Origin: Topomyia yanbarensis
Taxonomy: Eukaryota > Arthropoda > Insecta > Diptera > Culicidae
NCBI RefSeq assembly: GCF_030247195.1
Contig: NC_080672.1
Span: 376,440,166-376,504,165 of the forward strand
DNA: 64,000 nt
Direction of reading: 5' to 3'
This document shows positions 53,010-64,000 of the stretch, piece after piece. Position numbers and translations under genes: made by a program. The stretch's first letter is position 1; each line of letters begins with the position of its first letter. The notes under the pieces were generated by a model. It saw only the letters and a list, made by a program, of their open reading frames with translations, had not been told where the DNA came from and searched no databases.

Positions 53010-54864
53010 CAGTCCTGGAAATTCAAAATCGAAATGATGATAATTTGAGATGAGCTATGAAACGTGATTATGAACCAGAAACCTGAACCCGTGACGCCTG
53101 AGTGGACTAAAGCAGGCATGAAAGCCCGAGCCAAGATTCGTTTATGTGTTTACGATAGCCAAACCAGTATCGTCCGGAAGTACGTTAGCGCAAAGGCTCA
53201 GGATGTATGGCAAGGATTGAAGGATTACCGCGACAAGGGATAGGAAGTGTACCTTCTCAGGAAGCTGACGCGTTTGAAACTCAGAGAAGACGGCGATATG
53301 GAGCAACATCTGCAGCAATTCACTGACTTGCTCCAGCGTATTGCGGATGCCGGGGAAGAGATCCCGAAGAAATGGCAGGTGGCGATGTTATTATGTTCGC
53401 TGCCCGATTTTTATTACCCACTAGTGACTGCACTGGAGCAGCGGTCGGTTGATGAATTGACTATCGATTTAGTAAAGTCGAAACTGCTCAACGAGGCTGA
53501 AAAACGGCGAGAAAGAAGCGGATCTGCTGCAGGTAGCGTAGGTGGTACCGACAGAGTTTTGAGGGCGGACTTCCGTTAGCAACGCTGTGGTTCGAGTAAC
53601 GAAAATAAAGAGATCCGCGCCTGTTTCCACTGCAGGAAGAGCGAAACTGTCGCGCTTGGAAGAAAGAGGTTTCTAAGAGTTCCGGAATCAAGCAAGATGG
53701 ATCAAATCAACCAAAGAAAGGCGACGAGGCTAAAGTGAAAAAAGCAAATGTTATAAATGGATCCCTTGCTTGGATGGTTGGTCATGGCGAGCCGTCGTGG
53801 TGGTTTATTGGCAGCCGAACATCTTGCCACATGACTGCCAACAAGAAATTCTTTGAGGTATTTACCCTTCCGGAAGTCGCGCTAGTGCACTGAGCGCACG
53901 CTGCTCTGAAAATCTAGCGAAATCGTCTTGGAGCACCAGCGGCCATAAGCGCGACTTCCGGAGGGTTAATGAGACACACATTTATGGCAAACTAAGCGAG
54001 GAAATCTACATGCGGCAACCACCGGGGTTGTATTGTACAGAAGAAGGCTCATCAAGTTTGTAGACTGTGGAAGAGCATATATGGCCTGAAGCAGACGGCC
54101 AGGATTTGGCAACAAACCATAACCCAAATCCTGATTAGGCTAAGATTTAGTCAATGTAAAAGTGACTCGTGTCTGTACCGGAAGCAGCTATCAAATGGAA
54201 AATGGATCTATCTGTTGTTGTACGTAGACGATATTTTGATGGTTTGCGCGCAGGAAGCTGAAATCAATAATATCGAAAGAGCACTGCTAGATAAGATACA
54301 AATCACGACACTGGATGAAATATCTTGTTTTTTAAGAATTCGCGTCCGAAAAGATGAGAGTTTCATTAGAAAACTAGCCAAACCAATGGACCCGGTTCTT
54401 TTAAGCTGAGCAATAACGGAATGAACCATGAAGTCAATGAAGAATACCGTAGTGTGATTGGTTCTTTATTATATCTCGCAACGAACAGTCGACCAGACAT
54501 TGCGGCTTGCGTCGGAATCTTGAGCCGTAAGATTGGTTGTCTATCGGAGGTTGATTGGACTGAGAGTCAAAGGGTAATACGCTACCTGATTCATACAGTG
54601 GAGAATAGGTTGAAGTTGGGTAAAACAGATTAGAAATTTGAGTTGATTGGTTACTGTGACGCCGACTGGGCAGGTGATGCTAGCGACAGAAAGTCTTGTA
54701 GTGACTATGTGTTTCATATAGAAGGAGCTATTGTCAGCTGGGCCAGTGGAAAGCAAGGTTGCGTGACTCTTTCAACAGTAGAAGCGGAGTACGTCGCACT
54801 CTTGGAGGCTGCACATGAAGTAGTCTGGTTACGTAATTTATTGAACGAGCTGAATGAGAAATAA
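53010..54864 (+). pseudogene. Copia polyprotein remnants: gag, protease, partial RT and RNase H
   Basis: Gag-type sequence starts near 53010 (NYQSWKFKIEMM) and is open at 53247-53579 (QHLQQFTDLLQRIADAGEEI). A CFHC knuckle remnant is at about 53617. Near 53800 a protease-like segment reads FIGSRTSCHM where copia elements have a DSG triad, so the active site is lost. Sequence then jumps to the second half of the reverse transcriptase (YGKLSEEIYMRQPPG, LLYVDDILM at about 54210) and RNase H (DADWAGDASDRKSCSDYVF, ending about 54864). Several stops (for example 54407 and 54631) disable it. Confidence 0.8.
53861..53969. mobile_element. 109-bp TTAA/CCCT-type MITE at the copia deletion junction
   Basis: TTTACCCTTCCGGAAGTCGC on the left is the near-complement of GCGACTTCCGGAGGGTTAA on the right, with inverted repeats of about 20 bp. 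The TTAA target and CCCT terminus (core 53865-53965) resemble piggyBac-type ends; the left target reads TTTA. It sits exactly between the protease remnant and the resumed reverse transcriptase. Confidence 0.6.
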
Positions 54865-55406
54865 GTCAAGCCGACTGTAGTGTTCGAGGACAATAGAAAA
54901 CGAAAGCATATTGAACTTTCGTCATCTGGAGTTATCGAGTTAAGGTACTGTCCGTCGGAGGAGATGGTGGCGGATGTCTTGACAAAACCGCTCAGTGCAA
55001 CGAAGGTCAAGAGGTTCGCTAAGGATTTGGGCCTGACTGTAGGCGGTAAAGGTTGAATTCGCGAGGAGGAGTGTTGAGGTCATCATTACATTACGTCACA
55101 TTCAATGCATGATTACACCCTTTATGCACGTAGACCATCATCGTCGATGTCTGCAAGTGAGTTTTATTTTTTGTTACTACGCAGTATATAACCTAACATT
55201 AAACTGAATAAACATGAATATCGGTAGTTGGATTTTCTGTCTATCGTTCGCCAATACTACCGACCGTAACAAACTATTTTGTTTGATTGCCAAAGGCTCG
55301 GGAAAAGTGTTACTTTGATGATCTCCATGAGGGTACATCTTGTACTGTGCCTAGAAGCTATCAGAAGAGGAGGAATATTTCCTTACCTTAGAATCCCTAT
55401 AAATTA

Positions 55407-56720
55407 GGGTGACTATATCAGACGAGTGAATTCCCAGGGAAATCGAAAAAGGAGCCCTCCTTTTCGGTTACCTTTCGAACAAAAGTACATGGCGATTCTC
55501 TTCCCAGGGGTTTGCCAGAATGTCAGTCATGAGAATCCTTCGAGTCGAGTCGAGCACTTTTTCGGGTTGAGCCACACACTGTTCTTGCTACACATCTATC
55601 AGCGAAGGTCTCATGCTGTTGTTGAAAATCTGCAGTCTACAATTGAGTGGATGAGACGCAAGATTTTTAAATTGTCTGTGAAGGACCGCAGAGGAGTTTT
55701 AGTACTAAATACAAGTCATTGAGGTAAAGTAGAAATATCAACGGTCCCAAGTAGCCTCCCTGCGCTATTCCTGACGTGAAAATAAACATCTGATAACGCC
55801 CAATGAAAACTATTACCATACATGCATTTGGATTGAATAATAAGTTTTAAAAGAAAATTATAACTATTTTTTGAAAACTCGTAGTTAGTTACCGTCTTCA
55901 ACAAAGTTGTTAACCAAGGTTTGAACTATAATTTTACAAAACTGGTTTTTCATATTGAGTGAAAAAGCTATCTTTATTAACGTAAATGCAAAATAATGGA
56001 TTTCCCCATATAAAATCCCGTACAAACTTTGAACGCAATGCGCGAACCCGGTAAACCGCTACCAAATTTTGCACAGGTATTTGGGACAGCAAAAGGAGCT
56101 CAAAAAGTGCTGTTCCCGCTAGTTTATATCGTTTTGAAGTTTTCCCATACAACCGCGAGCCACTCTAGTGGGTGTAAGTAACATCATCAGGACATTCCAT
56201 ATTACCTGTTATGTAGGATTTTAGACATGACAAGTTAGTCGCTGAATTAATTTCTTAATCACCAGCTCGAGACAGCGCTCAATGAAGTTATTCCATGATA
56301 GTTATTGCTGTTTCGCTTTTTTCTTTTTTTATGAACTGGAAACATGTTCGTGGATTTCTAGCCACATAAAAAAATTCCACAAGCAAGAGATGTCCGAAAA
56401 TATTCGTGCTTCTTACCATATTTAAAACTAAATCTTTTTGAGTTTTTACTCGCCATCCATCTTTGTAGTGAACATGGCGCAATTCAAACCATTTCGCGTA
56501 CTCTACTTGAGAGATAGTTTATCTCGGAGTTCACATCGCTGTTATGGTTGCGGTCAGCCGAAACTGCGACCTGACCCAAAGTGAATCAGAAAACTTTATG
56601 AAAAAAAAACTTAGGCTTGGAGGATAAACAACAGCACAATTCACGCATTTCCCTCGACACCAGGACAGTCAGTTTAAAACCAGGAAGTGTCCTGGGAAAC
56701 CAGGACATATGGTAACCCTA
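55407..56720. mobile_element. hAT-like non-autonomous element, 1314 bp, 8-bp TSD
   Basis: Starts TAGGGTGACTATAT; the reverse complement of its end is TAGGGTTACCATATGTCC. Flanks CTATAAAT (55399-55406) and CTGTAAAT (56721-56728) differ at one position. No transposase frame was seen inside; the several short open frames have no family resemblance. Confidence 0.72.
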
Positions 56721-56739
56721 CTGTAAATGCTGAAAGATT

Positions 56740-57080
56740 TTTCTTGAGGGGCCACCAAGCATAACCGATCGAGGAAGCGCTGCCGCAAAACTGAAGCAAA
56801 CATTGAAATTGAGATCAAGCAAGAAGTTCACGTCGCTTGCAGGGACACTAGAAACTCCAAGTGTCTCAACCCAGTCAGAGACTCATCCTAGTGCTGCACT
56901 AATGAAATTCTTCACTGACATCGTGGATTTGATATGTACATCTTTCAATATTTCTAATCCCCTTCAAAGTCTTTTGATGACACTTTTGAAGTAGTTGGCT
57001 GGGAAAAGGCCCCTCCTTGCAGCGATCATGTCCTTCCTGTATACTAAGTATCGCTTGCTAAGACTGTCGAAACAGAAGGT
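56740..57080 (+). mobile_element. LINE ORF1 C-terminal fragment just upstream of ABCA gene B
   Basis: 56803-56994 reads SLAGTLETPSVSTQSETHPS, then FTDIVDLICTSFNISNPLQS and, after a stop, KRPLLAAIMSF. This matches the C-terminal part of intact LINE ORF1 (ALPGTSKIPSVP, SDIVDWIIKTFNITDPIKS, KWPLLSAIVSF). It ends within about 150 bp of the ABCA start codon. Confidence 0.75.
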
Positions 57081-57212
57081 CAAGAATTTTACTCCATAGC
57101 GGGATTTAAATTCCTTTTTGAACTGAACCCATGTTAATAAAATTCCGCATCAGAAGCAATTGCTATCTTTAATCAAGTCTTCCATGAAAGATACAAACAA
57201 ACCAATCAAGCG

Positions 57213-60200
57213 ATGACATCCTGCTGGGACAAGTTCCTACTATTGCTGTGGAAAAATTTCCTGGTTCACAGACGAAACTACATTCGGACCGCCTTCGAAC
57301 TGTTCCTACCGGTGGTTTTCAGTTCCGTTATTCTGTTGGTTCGTGGAAAACCGATCCTAGAACAGCCAACCAACGATGCGTTTTTCAAGGGGATGCGCTT
57401 TGATCTATCTTCTGATAGTCTACCGAATTTCCAGTATAAAAAAACAGTGCATTGAGCAGATTTGTTGTGTTGCTGTATCAAAGTTTTTATTTTGCAGGAC
57501 CAGGAAGTTACTATACTACCCCAGAGGAAACCTAACTGATGAAATTTTGCAGGAGGTAAGATCAACTTTGAGAATCGCTGGAGTTGCTGGATTACACCGT
57601 GTTGAAGAACTAGAAGATCAATTCGACGCACGTTATGTGATTGCCGGAGTTATTTTCGATGAGTCATTAAAGGTTCATTAATTGTCGGAACAACGGTTTC
57701 CAAAGAAATTCTAATCGGCATTTATACGCACAGAACATCGATCGCTTATCGGAGAACGTATCGTACGTTCTGCGGTATCGTGATCCATCTAGTGTTTCAT
57801 TCGATTACACAGTTTCTCCTATTCGCGGAATATTGGCGATACAACTGGCTCTTTCCAATGCAATCGTCCGAAGGCTGTCCCCGAAAGCTGTGATTCCTCC
57901 GATATCTGTCAGGGTAAGTAGGTTTTGTGTTGACAAGTTGGCGAAATTCGGTAAAGCATTGATGGCAGTCGTAGTCATTTCCAGATCCCAGCGATAGTCC
58001 ACCTCATAAAAGTTACGGTTTTGTGTTGGGTTTCCTAGTATTGATGGCATATATGTACAGCTGTATCAACACGGTTCATTACATCACCGCGGAGAAGGAA
58101 CGTCAGCTGAAGGAAGCAATGAAGATGATGGGACTTTCTTGCTGTATCCATTGGGCAGCTTGGTTCGTAGAGCTTTTGTTTATGCTGACAAGTTCTGCGT
58201 CAATAATCACCTATCTGTTTCTGGTATGGCTTAGAACTGAACTGGCGTTTTTTGAACACAAATAAATATTTTTCCCGTTAGATTTCAATCGCAACGACTT
58301 CAAATTGGCTACTTATTTGGATATTTATGATAGCGTACAGTGTTGCCACCATCTGTTTCTGCTTCATGATCAGTGTTTTTTGCAATAGAGGTACGTAGCT
58401 TGTAGTCAAACAAGTAAAAGACTTAATAAAGCGTGAATCGTTCCAGCATCCATCGCCGCCGCAATAGCTGGAATCGTGTGGTTCGCGTCAGTTCTTCCTG
58501 CTGACAATGAGTATTCGTTCGAACGGAAGCTAGCCGTTTCCCTTCTGTCGAACTCGGCAATGATCTACGGCTGGCAAACTATTCTTTACCATGAGTCAAC
58601 TGGAGTTGGTATCGCCTGGTCCACCATTTTTAAAGGTACAAGTAACGCTGACCGATACAGTTTGGGAGCATCCATCGGAATGTTGATACTTGATTCGGTC
58701 GTCTATATGGCGATTACTCTCTACCTGGAACAAGTTCGGCCTGGTACGTATGGAATACCGAAGCCATGGTACTTTCTCGTGACTAGCTCGTTTTGGGAAA
58801 AGCCCGTCAACAAGCGTACGTTGGTGAGTTTGGTTGAACCACAGAAATCACCCTACTTTCAATATGACCCGATCTGTAACAAAGTAGGAGTTCAGATGCG
58901 AAACCTTCACAAAGTCTTCCATCGGAACAGAGTGGCCGTTGTTGATTTGAAGTTCAATTTATACGAGGATCAGATCACGGTACTACTAGGTCATAACGGA
59001 GCCGGTAAGACCACAACGATGGCTATGCTAACGGGGATGCTTGCTCCAACTGCGGGAACTGCGTTGATCAACGGTTTCGATATTCAGCAAGCTTCCGAAA
59101 AGGCAAGAGCTTCGCTGCGATACTGCTCGCAGCAAAACGTTTTCTTCGACGAGTTGACGGTACGAGAACATTTGGAGTTTGCTGCTAGACTTAAAGGAGT
59201 TTCTAGAAGGGAATCTCAGACTGTGGTCGATAGCTATGTATCACTGTTAGGTTTAAAGGACAAGATGAACTTTCGGACTTGTACACTTTCGGGTGGCATG
59301 AAGCGGAAATTGGCAGTAGCAATGGCCCTATGTGGAGGTTCTAAGGTAGTAATACTGGATGAACCAACCTCAGGGGTTGATCCGTCAGCTCGGAGAGCTA
59401 TATGGGACTTTCTGCTGAAGGAGAAAGTCGGACGCACGATATTGCTGAGTACGCATTTCATGGACGAAGCTGATGTTCTCGGAGATCGGATCGTGATCAT
59501 GGCAAACGGGGAAGTGACTGCCGTTGGGTCTCCATTCTTTCTGAAGAAATCATTTGGTGTGGGCTATCGGTTGATTTGTGTGAAAGGACATAATGCACAG
59601 GTGGACAAACTGTTGAGTGAATTACAGCGAATTCATGAAGATATTGTGATATATGCGGAGAGCAATACTGAGGTTTCGTTCATACTAAAACACGAGACTA
59701 TGGATACTGTCGAAAAATTACTGAATGCGTTGGATACACAGCTGGAATCTTGCGGGATGTCGAGCTACGGAATTAACATGACTACAATGGAGGAAGTTTT
59801 TCTGAAGTATTTTTTCAGATTTCTGAACAATCCTCTATATTCTAAGCTTCAGTTTTCAGAGCCAGCAGCGAATCATTTAGTTCAGAGATAAACGAGGACC
59901 AATTTGCCGTACATTCCAGTCATCTTCAGATGTGTAAGTTTAAATCTGTTGCCGATTAAAATTAATAAGTTAATTATAAGTTATGTATTTAACAGACACT
60001 ACAGCACCTCTGGAACAGATGAAAGGGTTCCGACTTGTTTTGAATCAACTTCGTGCACTAATCCAGAAGAAATGGCTCTGCACGACACGGGCCTGGATGC
60101 GACTAGTTCTTCAAAACTTACTCCCAGTCGTAAGTTTGACGCTTTTATTGATTGATAAAGAACCACTATTCGGAGAAAGAATTCTTCTTTCGAAACGCTT

Positions 60201-62353
60201 GCTAAACGTTTTGGAGAATCACTTGGAAGAGTCTCGCGTTGTTCAAGCATACATGGCTTTATTTCCGAATGATCAGTTATCAATGGAGACTCGCATACCC
60301 ATAGTATATTTATTAGTCATCGACCAAGTAGGTAGAAAAATCTCGCCTGAATTCGCCTTACACCTCGGTGCAACGTTTGCCAACTCCGAGTATACTGCTT
60401 GGTTCAACAGAATTGATAGCGGCCTTGCCTCGGCAGCCTTGAACCATGTTCATAACGCAATTGTACGTTCCGAGTGCCCTTCGTGTAAACTATTTGTGAC
60501 CTATCAACAAACAACACCGGAGAATACGACACCGATGCGAACCGATACATCTGGCTTTAAATTGATCGTAACATCCATGTTCGCAATGTCCTTCGTATCG
60601 GCCACGTACATCTACGGTTACATCCTTGAACGAGTCTGTCAAGCTAAGACACTACAACTTCTAACCAGTTTATCAGCGGAACTGTACTGGTGCGTAAACT
60701 TCGTATTCGATCTGCTGCAGTTCATGGTTACGGCAGTCCTCTTTTTGGCAACCTTAATTTACTTCAAAGTTCCCGGTTGGTCGAACAATAACGAAATCGC
60801 TCATCTCCTGCTAATCCTATTCGTGTTCGCCTGCGCCTTTCTGCCCCAAACCTATCTACTGTCATTCTGGATAAACACCCCAGAATCCGGATTCGTCAAA
60901 CTACTACTACTAAACCTGTCCGCCGGAGTTTTCATCACCTTAACGATATCGATGTTAACATACTTTCATCTGGAAGCCACGGGAGACCTGGTAGCCAAAT
61001 GTCTGAAGCTATTGCCCAATTTCGTACTGTTTCAGATTTTGGACAAATTTGACGTAGTCGTTCGAGCACGAACGATTTGTACCGCCAGGTCGAATGATGC
61101 CATATGCGGTAAATCCGACCTATTGGTCTTTGAAACGAACGGAATCCTGTCCGATTTCTGCTACCTGCTGGCAACGGGGACGGCATGCTGGGTCCTAATA
61201 TTCTGTCTTGAACACAAAGTACATAGAAGACTTCAGTGCTGGAGACCGCTACATTCGATGGCCGGTAATGTACGAAGTATGGATTTGGATGTATTAGAGG
61301 AAAAGCTTCGAGTCACTCGATTGACCCCTTCCGAACTGAACCAGCATAGTGTGGTTTTGAAGAATTTGAGTAAACGTTACGGATCGGTTGAAATAGTGAA
61401 CCAAATATGTCTGGCACTGAATGCCGGCGAGTGCTTTGGTCTGCTGGGCGGGAATAGCGCGGGTAAGACCACAACGTTCAAGATGTTGATCGGGGACGAG
61501 AGTATCACGTCGGGCCAGGTTTGGTTTAATGGACGGGACCTTAACCATTCCTACACACAAATAGGCTACTGTCCTCAGTTCGACGGTTTACTGGATGAGC
61601 TAACAGGGTTGGAAATGTTTCGACTGTTCGCCATGCTCCGAGGAATTCGCAGTTTAGACATGAGAAGATTTTTACTCGGATTGGCTGAAAGTTTGTCTTT
61701 GAGTAAGTATTTGAATGAGCGCATGCAGAATTGGAGCGGCGGTAACAAGCGGAAGCTTAGTGCTATTTTAGCGCTGATGAGTCCATCGATAGTACTGCTA
61801 GATGAACCGACAAGTGGAATGGATCCTCAAGGAAAGAGACAGTTGTGGAATGTTATCAACAATATGCGCGAGGCAGGTAAGACGATTATCCTTACCACTC
61901 ACAGCATGGATGAGGCCGAAGCTCTTTGTACGAGACTGACCATTGTGGTAAACGGTGAACTGAAATGTCTCGGATCCACTCAGCATCTGAAGAATAAGTT
62001 CTCTCAAGGTTTCATGATCTATATTAACATGAGTAAAGTGGATAAGACGACCTTGACTGAAAGAATCCTGGAAGTGAAAGCATTTATCGAACGCCGTTTC
62101 AGCAATGCGAAGTTGAAGTAATTAATGTCATCTTTTAAACAAAATTCAGTTTAGTAAATTATAAAATAATTTCAGGGAACAACACGAAGAATACCTGAGT
62201 TTCTATATTCCGCATACAGAGCTGAAGTGGTCGGTTATTTTCAATATTATAGAATCATCTAAACAACCACTGGGAATTGAAGATTACTCCCTGGGGCAAA
62301 CAACTTTGGAGCAGGTGTTTATGCACTTTACGAAATATCAACAGCACATTTGA
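57213..62353 (+). CDS. ABC subfamily A transporter, gene B (ABCA3-like), 9 exons, 1555 aa
   Basis: Tandem paralogue of gene A. Exons: 57213-57433, 57498-57672, 57734-57913, 57975-58223, 58282-58390, 58447-59806, 59860-59933, 59996-62117, 62176-62353. Together they give 4668 nt in frame to TGA. Introns are 53-64 bp. TM1 (PVVFSSVILLVRG) is followed by extracellular domain 1, which is about 28 residues shorter in exon 3 than in gene A. The coupling segment EKERQLKEAMKMMGL is present. NBD1 has GHNGAGKTTT at about 493, LSGGMKRKLA at 592 and VVILDEPTSGVDP at 612. NBD2 has GGNSAGKT at 1274, WSGGNKRKLS at 1369 and IVLLDEPTSGMDP at 1388. Exon 4's acceptor is taken as the AG at 57973-57974, because the nearer AG at 57983-57984 gives a stop; this is the least certain junction. 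Probable lipid transporter; substrate unknown. Confidence 0.92.
58447..59806 (+). CDS. ABCA gene B exon 6: end of TMD1 and NBD1
   Basis: Aligns throughout with gene A exon 6 (33262-34645), with the same phases at both ends. The Q-loop reads CSQQNV where gene A has CPQHNV. The D-loop has GVDP against GMDP, and the H-loop STHFMDEAD is intact. Reading past the donor at 59807 gives an open tail to 59891 that is intron translation. Confidence 0.92.
59996..62353 (+). CDS. ABCA gene B exons 8-9: TMD2, NBD2 and C-terminus
   Basis: Exon 8 (59996-62117) covers what gene A encodes in exons 8 and 9 together. It carries TM7 (about residues 826-842), extracellular domain 2, the remaining helices and NBD2. 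Walker A of NBD2 reads GGNSAGKT, with Ser at a position that is Gly in gene A and in both NBD1 copies; Lys and Thr are kept. Exon 9 is 178 nt, identical in length to the last exon of gene A, and ends TLEQVFMHFTKYQQHI. Confidence 0.92.
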
Positions 62354-62431
62354 GCTGCTGTGTTCGGTTACTTACAGACAATAGGGAAGCGGGCATACCT
62401 GAAACGAAACGAGGAAAAAAGATATTTTTAG

Positions 62432-62437
62432 AATAAA
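62432..62437 (+). terminator. Polyadenylation signal AATAAA of ABCA gene B
   Basis: AATAAA 79 bp after the stop codon of gene B, the first canonical signal downstream. Confidence 0.7.
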
Positions 62438-62997
62438 GAAACAAACAAAAATATAGCATCGTTTCATCTAAGATATTTTTAAATTATACTAAAGTCTGTA
62501 ATTAATTGAATTGTGAATTTTCTAGTTATTTTATTGTACTTGTTACACGGACGCTTTCTAAAATCTATGAATTCAATGGCATAGCCACGGTCATGTTTTA
62601 GGAATGGTATTCCAGCCAAATTTTTTTCAAAACTGGCTATAGGTTTTGAGATATTTTCAAATCTCAAAGATACTTCATTTAGGATTTTGGTGCTCGACCG
62701 CACTTATTCACCCGTATCTCCGAAACAGAAACTCTGATTAGAATAGAGCATGCATGTTACATTTTACGTGTAGTAAAATGTATTTCACATCAGTTTAGCC
62801 AACTTACATAAACATAAAGGTGATGTTAAATTAAATTAACCTTCAACATGTAGAAAGACCTTCAGCGATCTTGAGTAAAAAGTTTGTGGGGAAAACAAAA
62901 TTAACTGGTTTTATCCAAGAGCCATGGACGTGGAAATATTGTGTTCGCTGACTTTCAACACAATTATGTAAGTTGCTTTGCTGTAAAGACAAATTCA
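62438..62997. other. Downstream spacer, nothing recognised
   Basis: No gene or repeat assigned. Confidence 0.4.
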
Positions 62998-63005
62998 ATC
63001 TAAAG

Positions 63006-63388
63006 TAAAGTGACCAGACGTCCCGGATTAAGCTGGACAGTCCCGGATTTCGAGGTCTTGACCCGCATGGTAAAACGTCCCGGAAAGTGTCCCGCATTTA
63101 TCAAAATGATGATTTTGGTTCCAAAATACCCATATTGTACATTCATATTGTTCAAATAACTCATAAAACTTTCGAGTCGTGCTGCCAAATCTCCCAATTA
63201 CGTGAGGAATGTGCAACATGAGCCAATTTATCCTGATTGTCACAGTGCCCTTTTCGACTTCTAATATGACCCAGGTCATGAATCCTAACGAAAAGTTTCT
63301 CAATCTTACACAAATTGTGCAAATATTTGGAAAATGTAAGGTTCTTGTGCGCGCCCCGCATTCTTCTTGAAAACATATGGTCACTTTA
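63006..63388. mobile_element. hAT-like MITE, 383 bp, perfect 8-bp TSD ATCTAAAG
   Basis: Starts TAAAGTGACCAGACGTCCCG; the reverse complement of its end is TAAAGTGACCATATG. ATCTAAAG lies on both sides (62998-63005 and 63389-63396). The interior has CCCGGA..GTCCCGG palindromic words. Minus-strand open frames (62843-63384) are not genes. Confidence 0.88.
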
Positions 63389-63396
63389 ATCTAAAG

Positions 63397-63699
63397 GCAG
63401 CTCTGAGGGATTACATGAGAAAGTGGTCGACCATAAAACACGACTATCGCCGATTCAAAGAAAGCACTTGTATGCAATATGCATATCCAAAAGGGAAAAT
63501 TGGATTCAACCATTTTGCGCATTAAGGGCACAAAACCTTACTTAAATTAAGTTTGATTTTTTGTGTGTTTCGAATTCACCTCGTCAGTAACTAGCACCAA
63601 CTGGGTGTTTAGTTAGACGTCGCATCTAAACTAGCACTCAAAGTAGCAATAAGTTAGACGTTCGGCGTCAGCGTATTTTAAAAATTACCAGCAGATACG
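63397..63699. other. Spacer, nothing recognised
   Basis: No coding or repeat structure assigned. Confidence 0.4.
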
Positions 63700-64000
63700 G
63701 AGTGGCGTTTCAAAATGGCATCAATGGTCAATTTTTGTCTTCTACCGACCACCCCCTTTCAAATGACACCCATATTGATGAGATTTTTCACACCGCCGTC
63801 TTGGGTTTCAAAATGGTGTAAAAAATCAATTCCTGCTTCCTACTGACCACCCCCCTTTAAAATGATACCCAAATTGATGGTGATTTTCACTGTTTTGTGG
63901 TTAGCGTAAGCAGCCATTTTGGTTTTCAAAATGGCATCAATCACCATTGTCCGTCTTCTGCTGACCACCCGCTTTACAATGACACCATTATTGCTGATGG
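63700..64000. repeat. Tandem repeat running off the window end, about 100-115-bp unit
   Basis: TTTCAAAATGGCATCAAT-type starts at about 63708, 63808 and 63918 are each followed by a TGTCTTCT..GACCACCC..CTTT..AATGACACC block. About 2.6 units are visible. It shares the AAATGGC/ATCAATTTT vocabulary with the 116-bp satellite at 35845 but is a different unit. Confidence 0.75.

Larger units (their letters stand above)
52667..55256 (+). mobile_element. Defective copia-type LTR retrotransposon with large internal deletion
   Basis: The 5' LTR is 52667-52839 and the 3' LTR 55072-55256 (both end GCCAATA). The 5' LTR lacks about 55 bp near its start relative to the 3' one. A primer-binding site GGTTATGCCCCAGCG follows the 5' LTR, as in copia (internal initiator-tRNA type). 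A polypurine tract GCGAGGAGGAG precedes the 3' LTR. Inside are gag, a protease remnant, part of the reverse transcriptase and RNase H; integrase is absent. No matching 5-bp target duplication was found. Confidence 0.85.

Noticed and set aside
52667..55256. Intact copia element
   Set aside because: LTRs, PBS and PPT are present, but integrase and half of RT are deleted, the protease triad is lost and stops occur.
57985..58223. ABCA gene B broken by a frameshift before exon 4
   Set aside because: An alternative in-frame acceptor ten bases upstream (57975) restores both frame and family similarity.
62843..63384. Overlapping minus-strand frames near the window end
   Set aside because: They lie in and across the boundary of a MITE with a clear 8-bp duplication.

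Overview
This is eukaryotic, intron-bearing, transposon-saturated DNA. Two full-length ABC subfamily A transporter genes with short (53-76 bp) ancestral introns, DD37E Tc1/mariner-type elements, RNase-H-bearing LINEs and several MITE classes together suggest a culicine (Aedes-like) mosquito. The species call is inference. No prokaryotic genes, rRNA genes or CRISPR arrays were seen. LAYOUT: 1-6785 is intergenic, with a tandem-module repeat (1480-3390) and a LINE relic (3525-4290). 6786-41308 is ABCA gene A, + strand, 10 exons, 1639 aa. Its intron 4 is swollen to about 25 kb (7920-33071) and its intron 6 to 4.0 kb by transposons. 41309-57212 is an intergenic spacer made largely of transposons: a 5'-truncated LINE, copia LTR pieces, an (AT)n tract of about 275 bp, an apparently intact 6.1-kb LINE (46540-52656), a gutted copia element and a hAT-like element. 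57213-62353 is ABCA gene B, + strand, 9 exons, 1555 aa, compact with no transposon in its introns. 62354-64000 holds a MITE with a clean 8-bp target-site duplication and the start of a tandem repeat. HOW THE GENES RELATE: A and B are tandem duplicates. Intron phases agree at every shared junction and the last coding exon is 178 nt in both. Gene A has one extra intron in its second half, and gene B has a shorter first extracellular domain. Both keep Walker A, signature and Walker B motifs in both nucleotide-binding domains. MOST INTERESTING: two diverged LINE-like elements (11744-12967 and 28798-29933) carry only a gag-like ORF1, no endonuclease and no reverse transcriptase, yet each has a perfect target-site duplication (14 and 18 bp). 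They end in the same short 3' hairpin as the autonomous LINE of this window. The stem is GGCAC/GTGCC in the autonomous LINE and GGCTC/GAGCC in the ORF1-only elements, a compensatory change. This fits ORF1-only parasites mobilised in trans by an RNase-H LINE. Other structures include a layered nest of TIR elements in gene A intron 4, a DD37E transposon one base from an open C terminus, and a 26-bp-TSD tRNA-derived SINE. All gene models are manual splices by GT/AG, phase and family alignment; no transcript or database check was possible.
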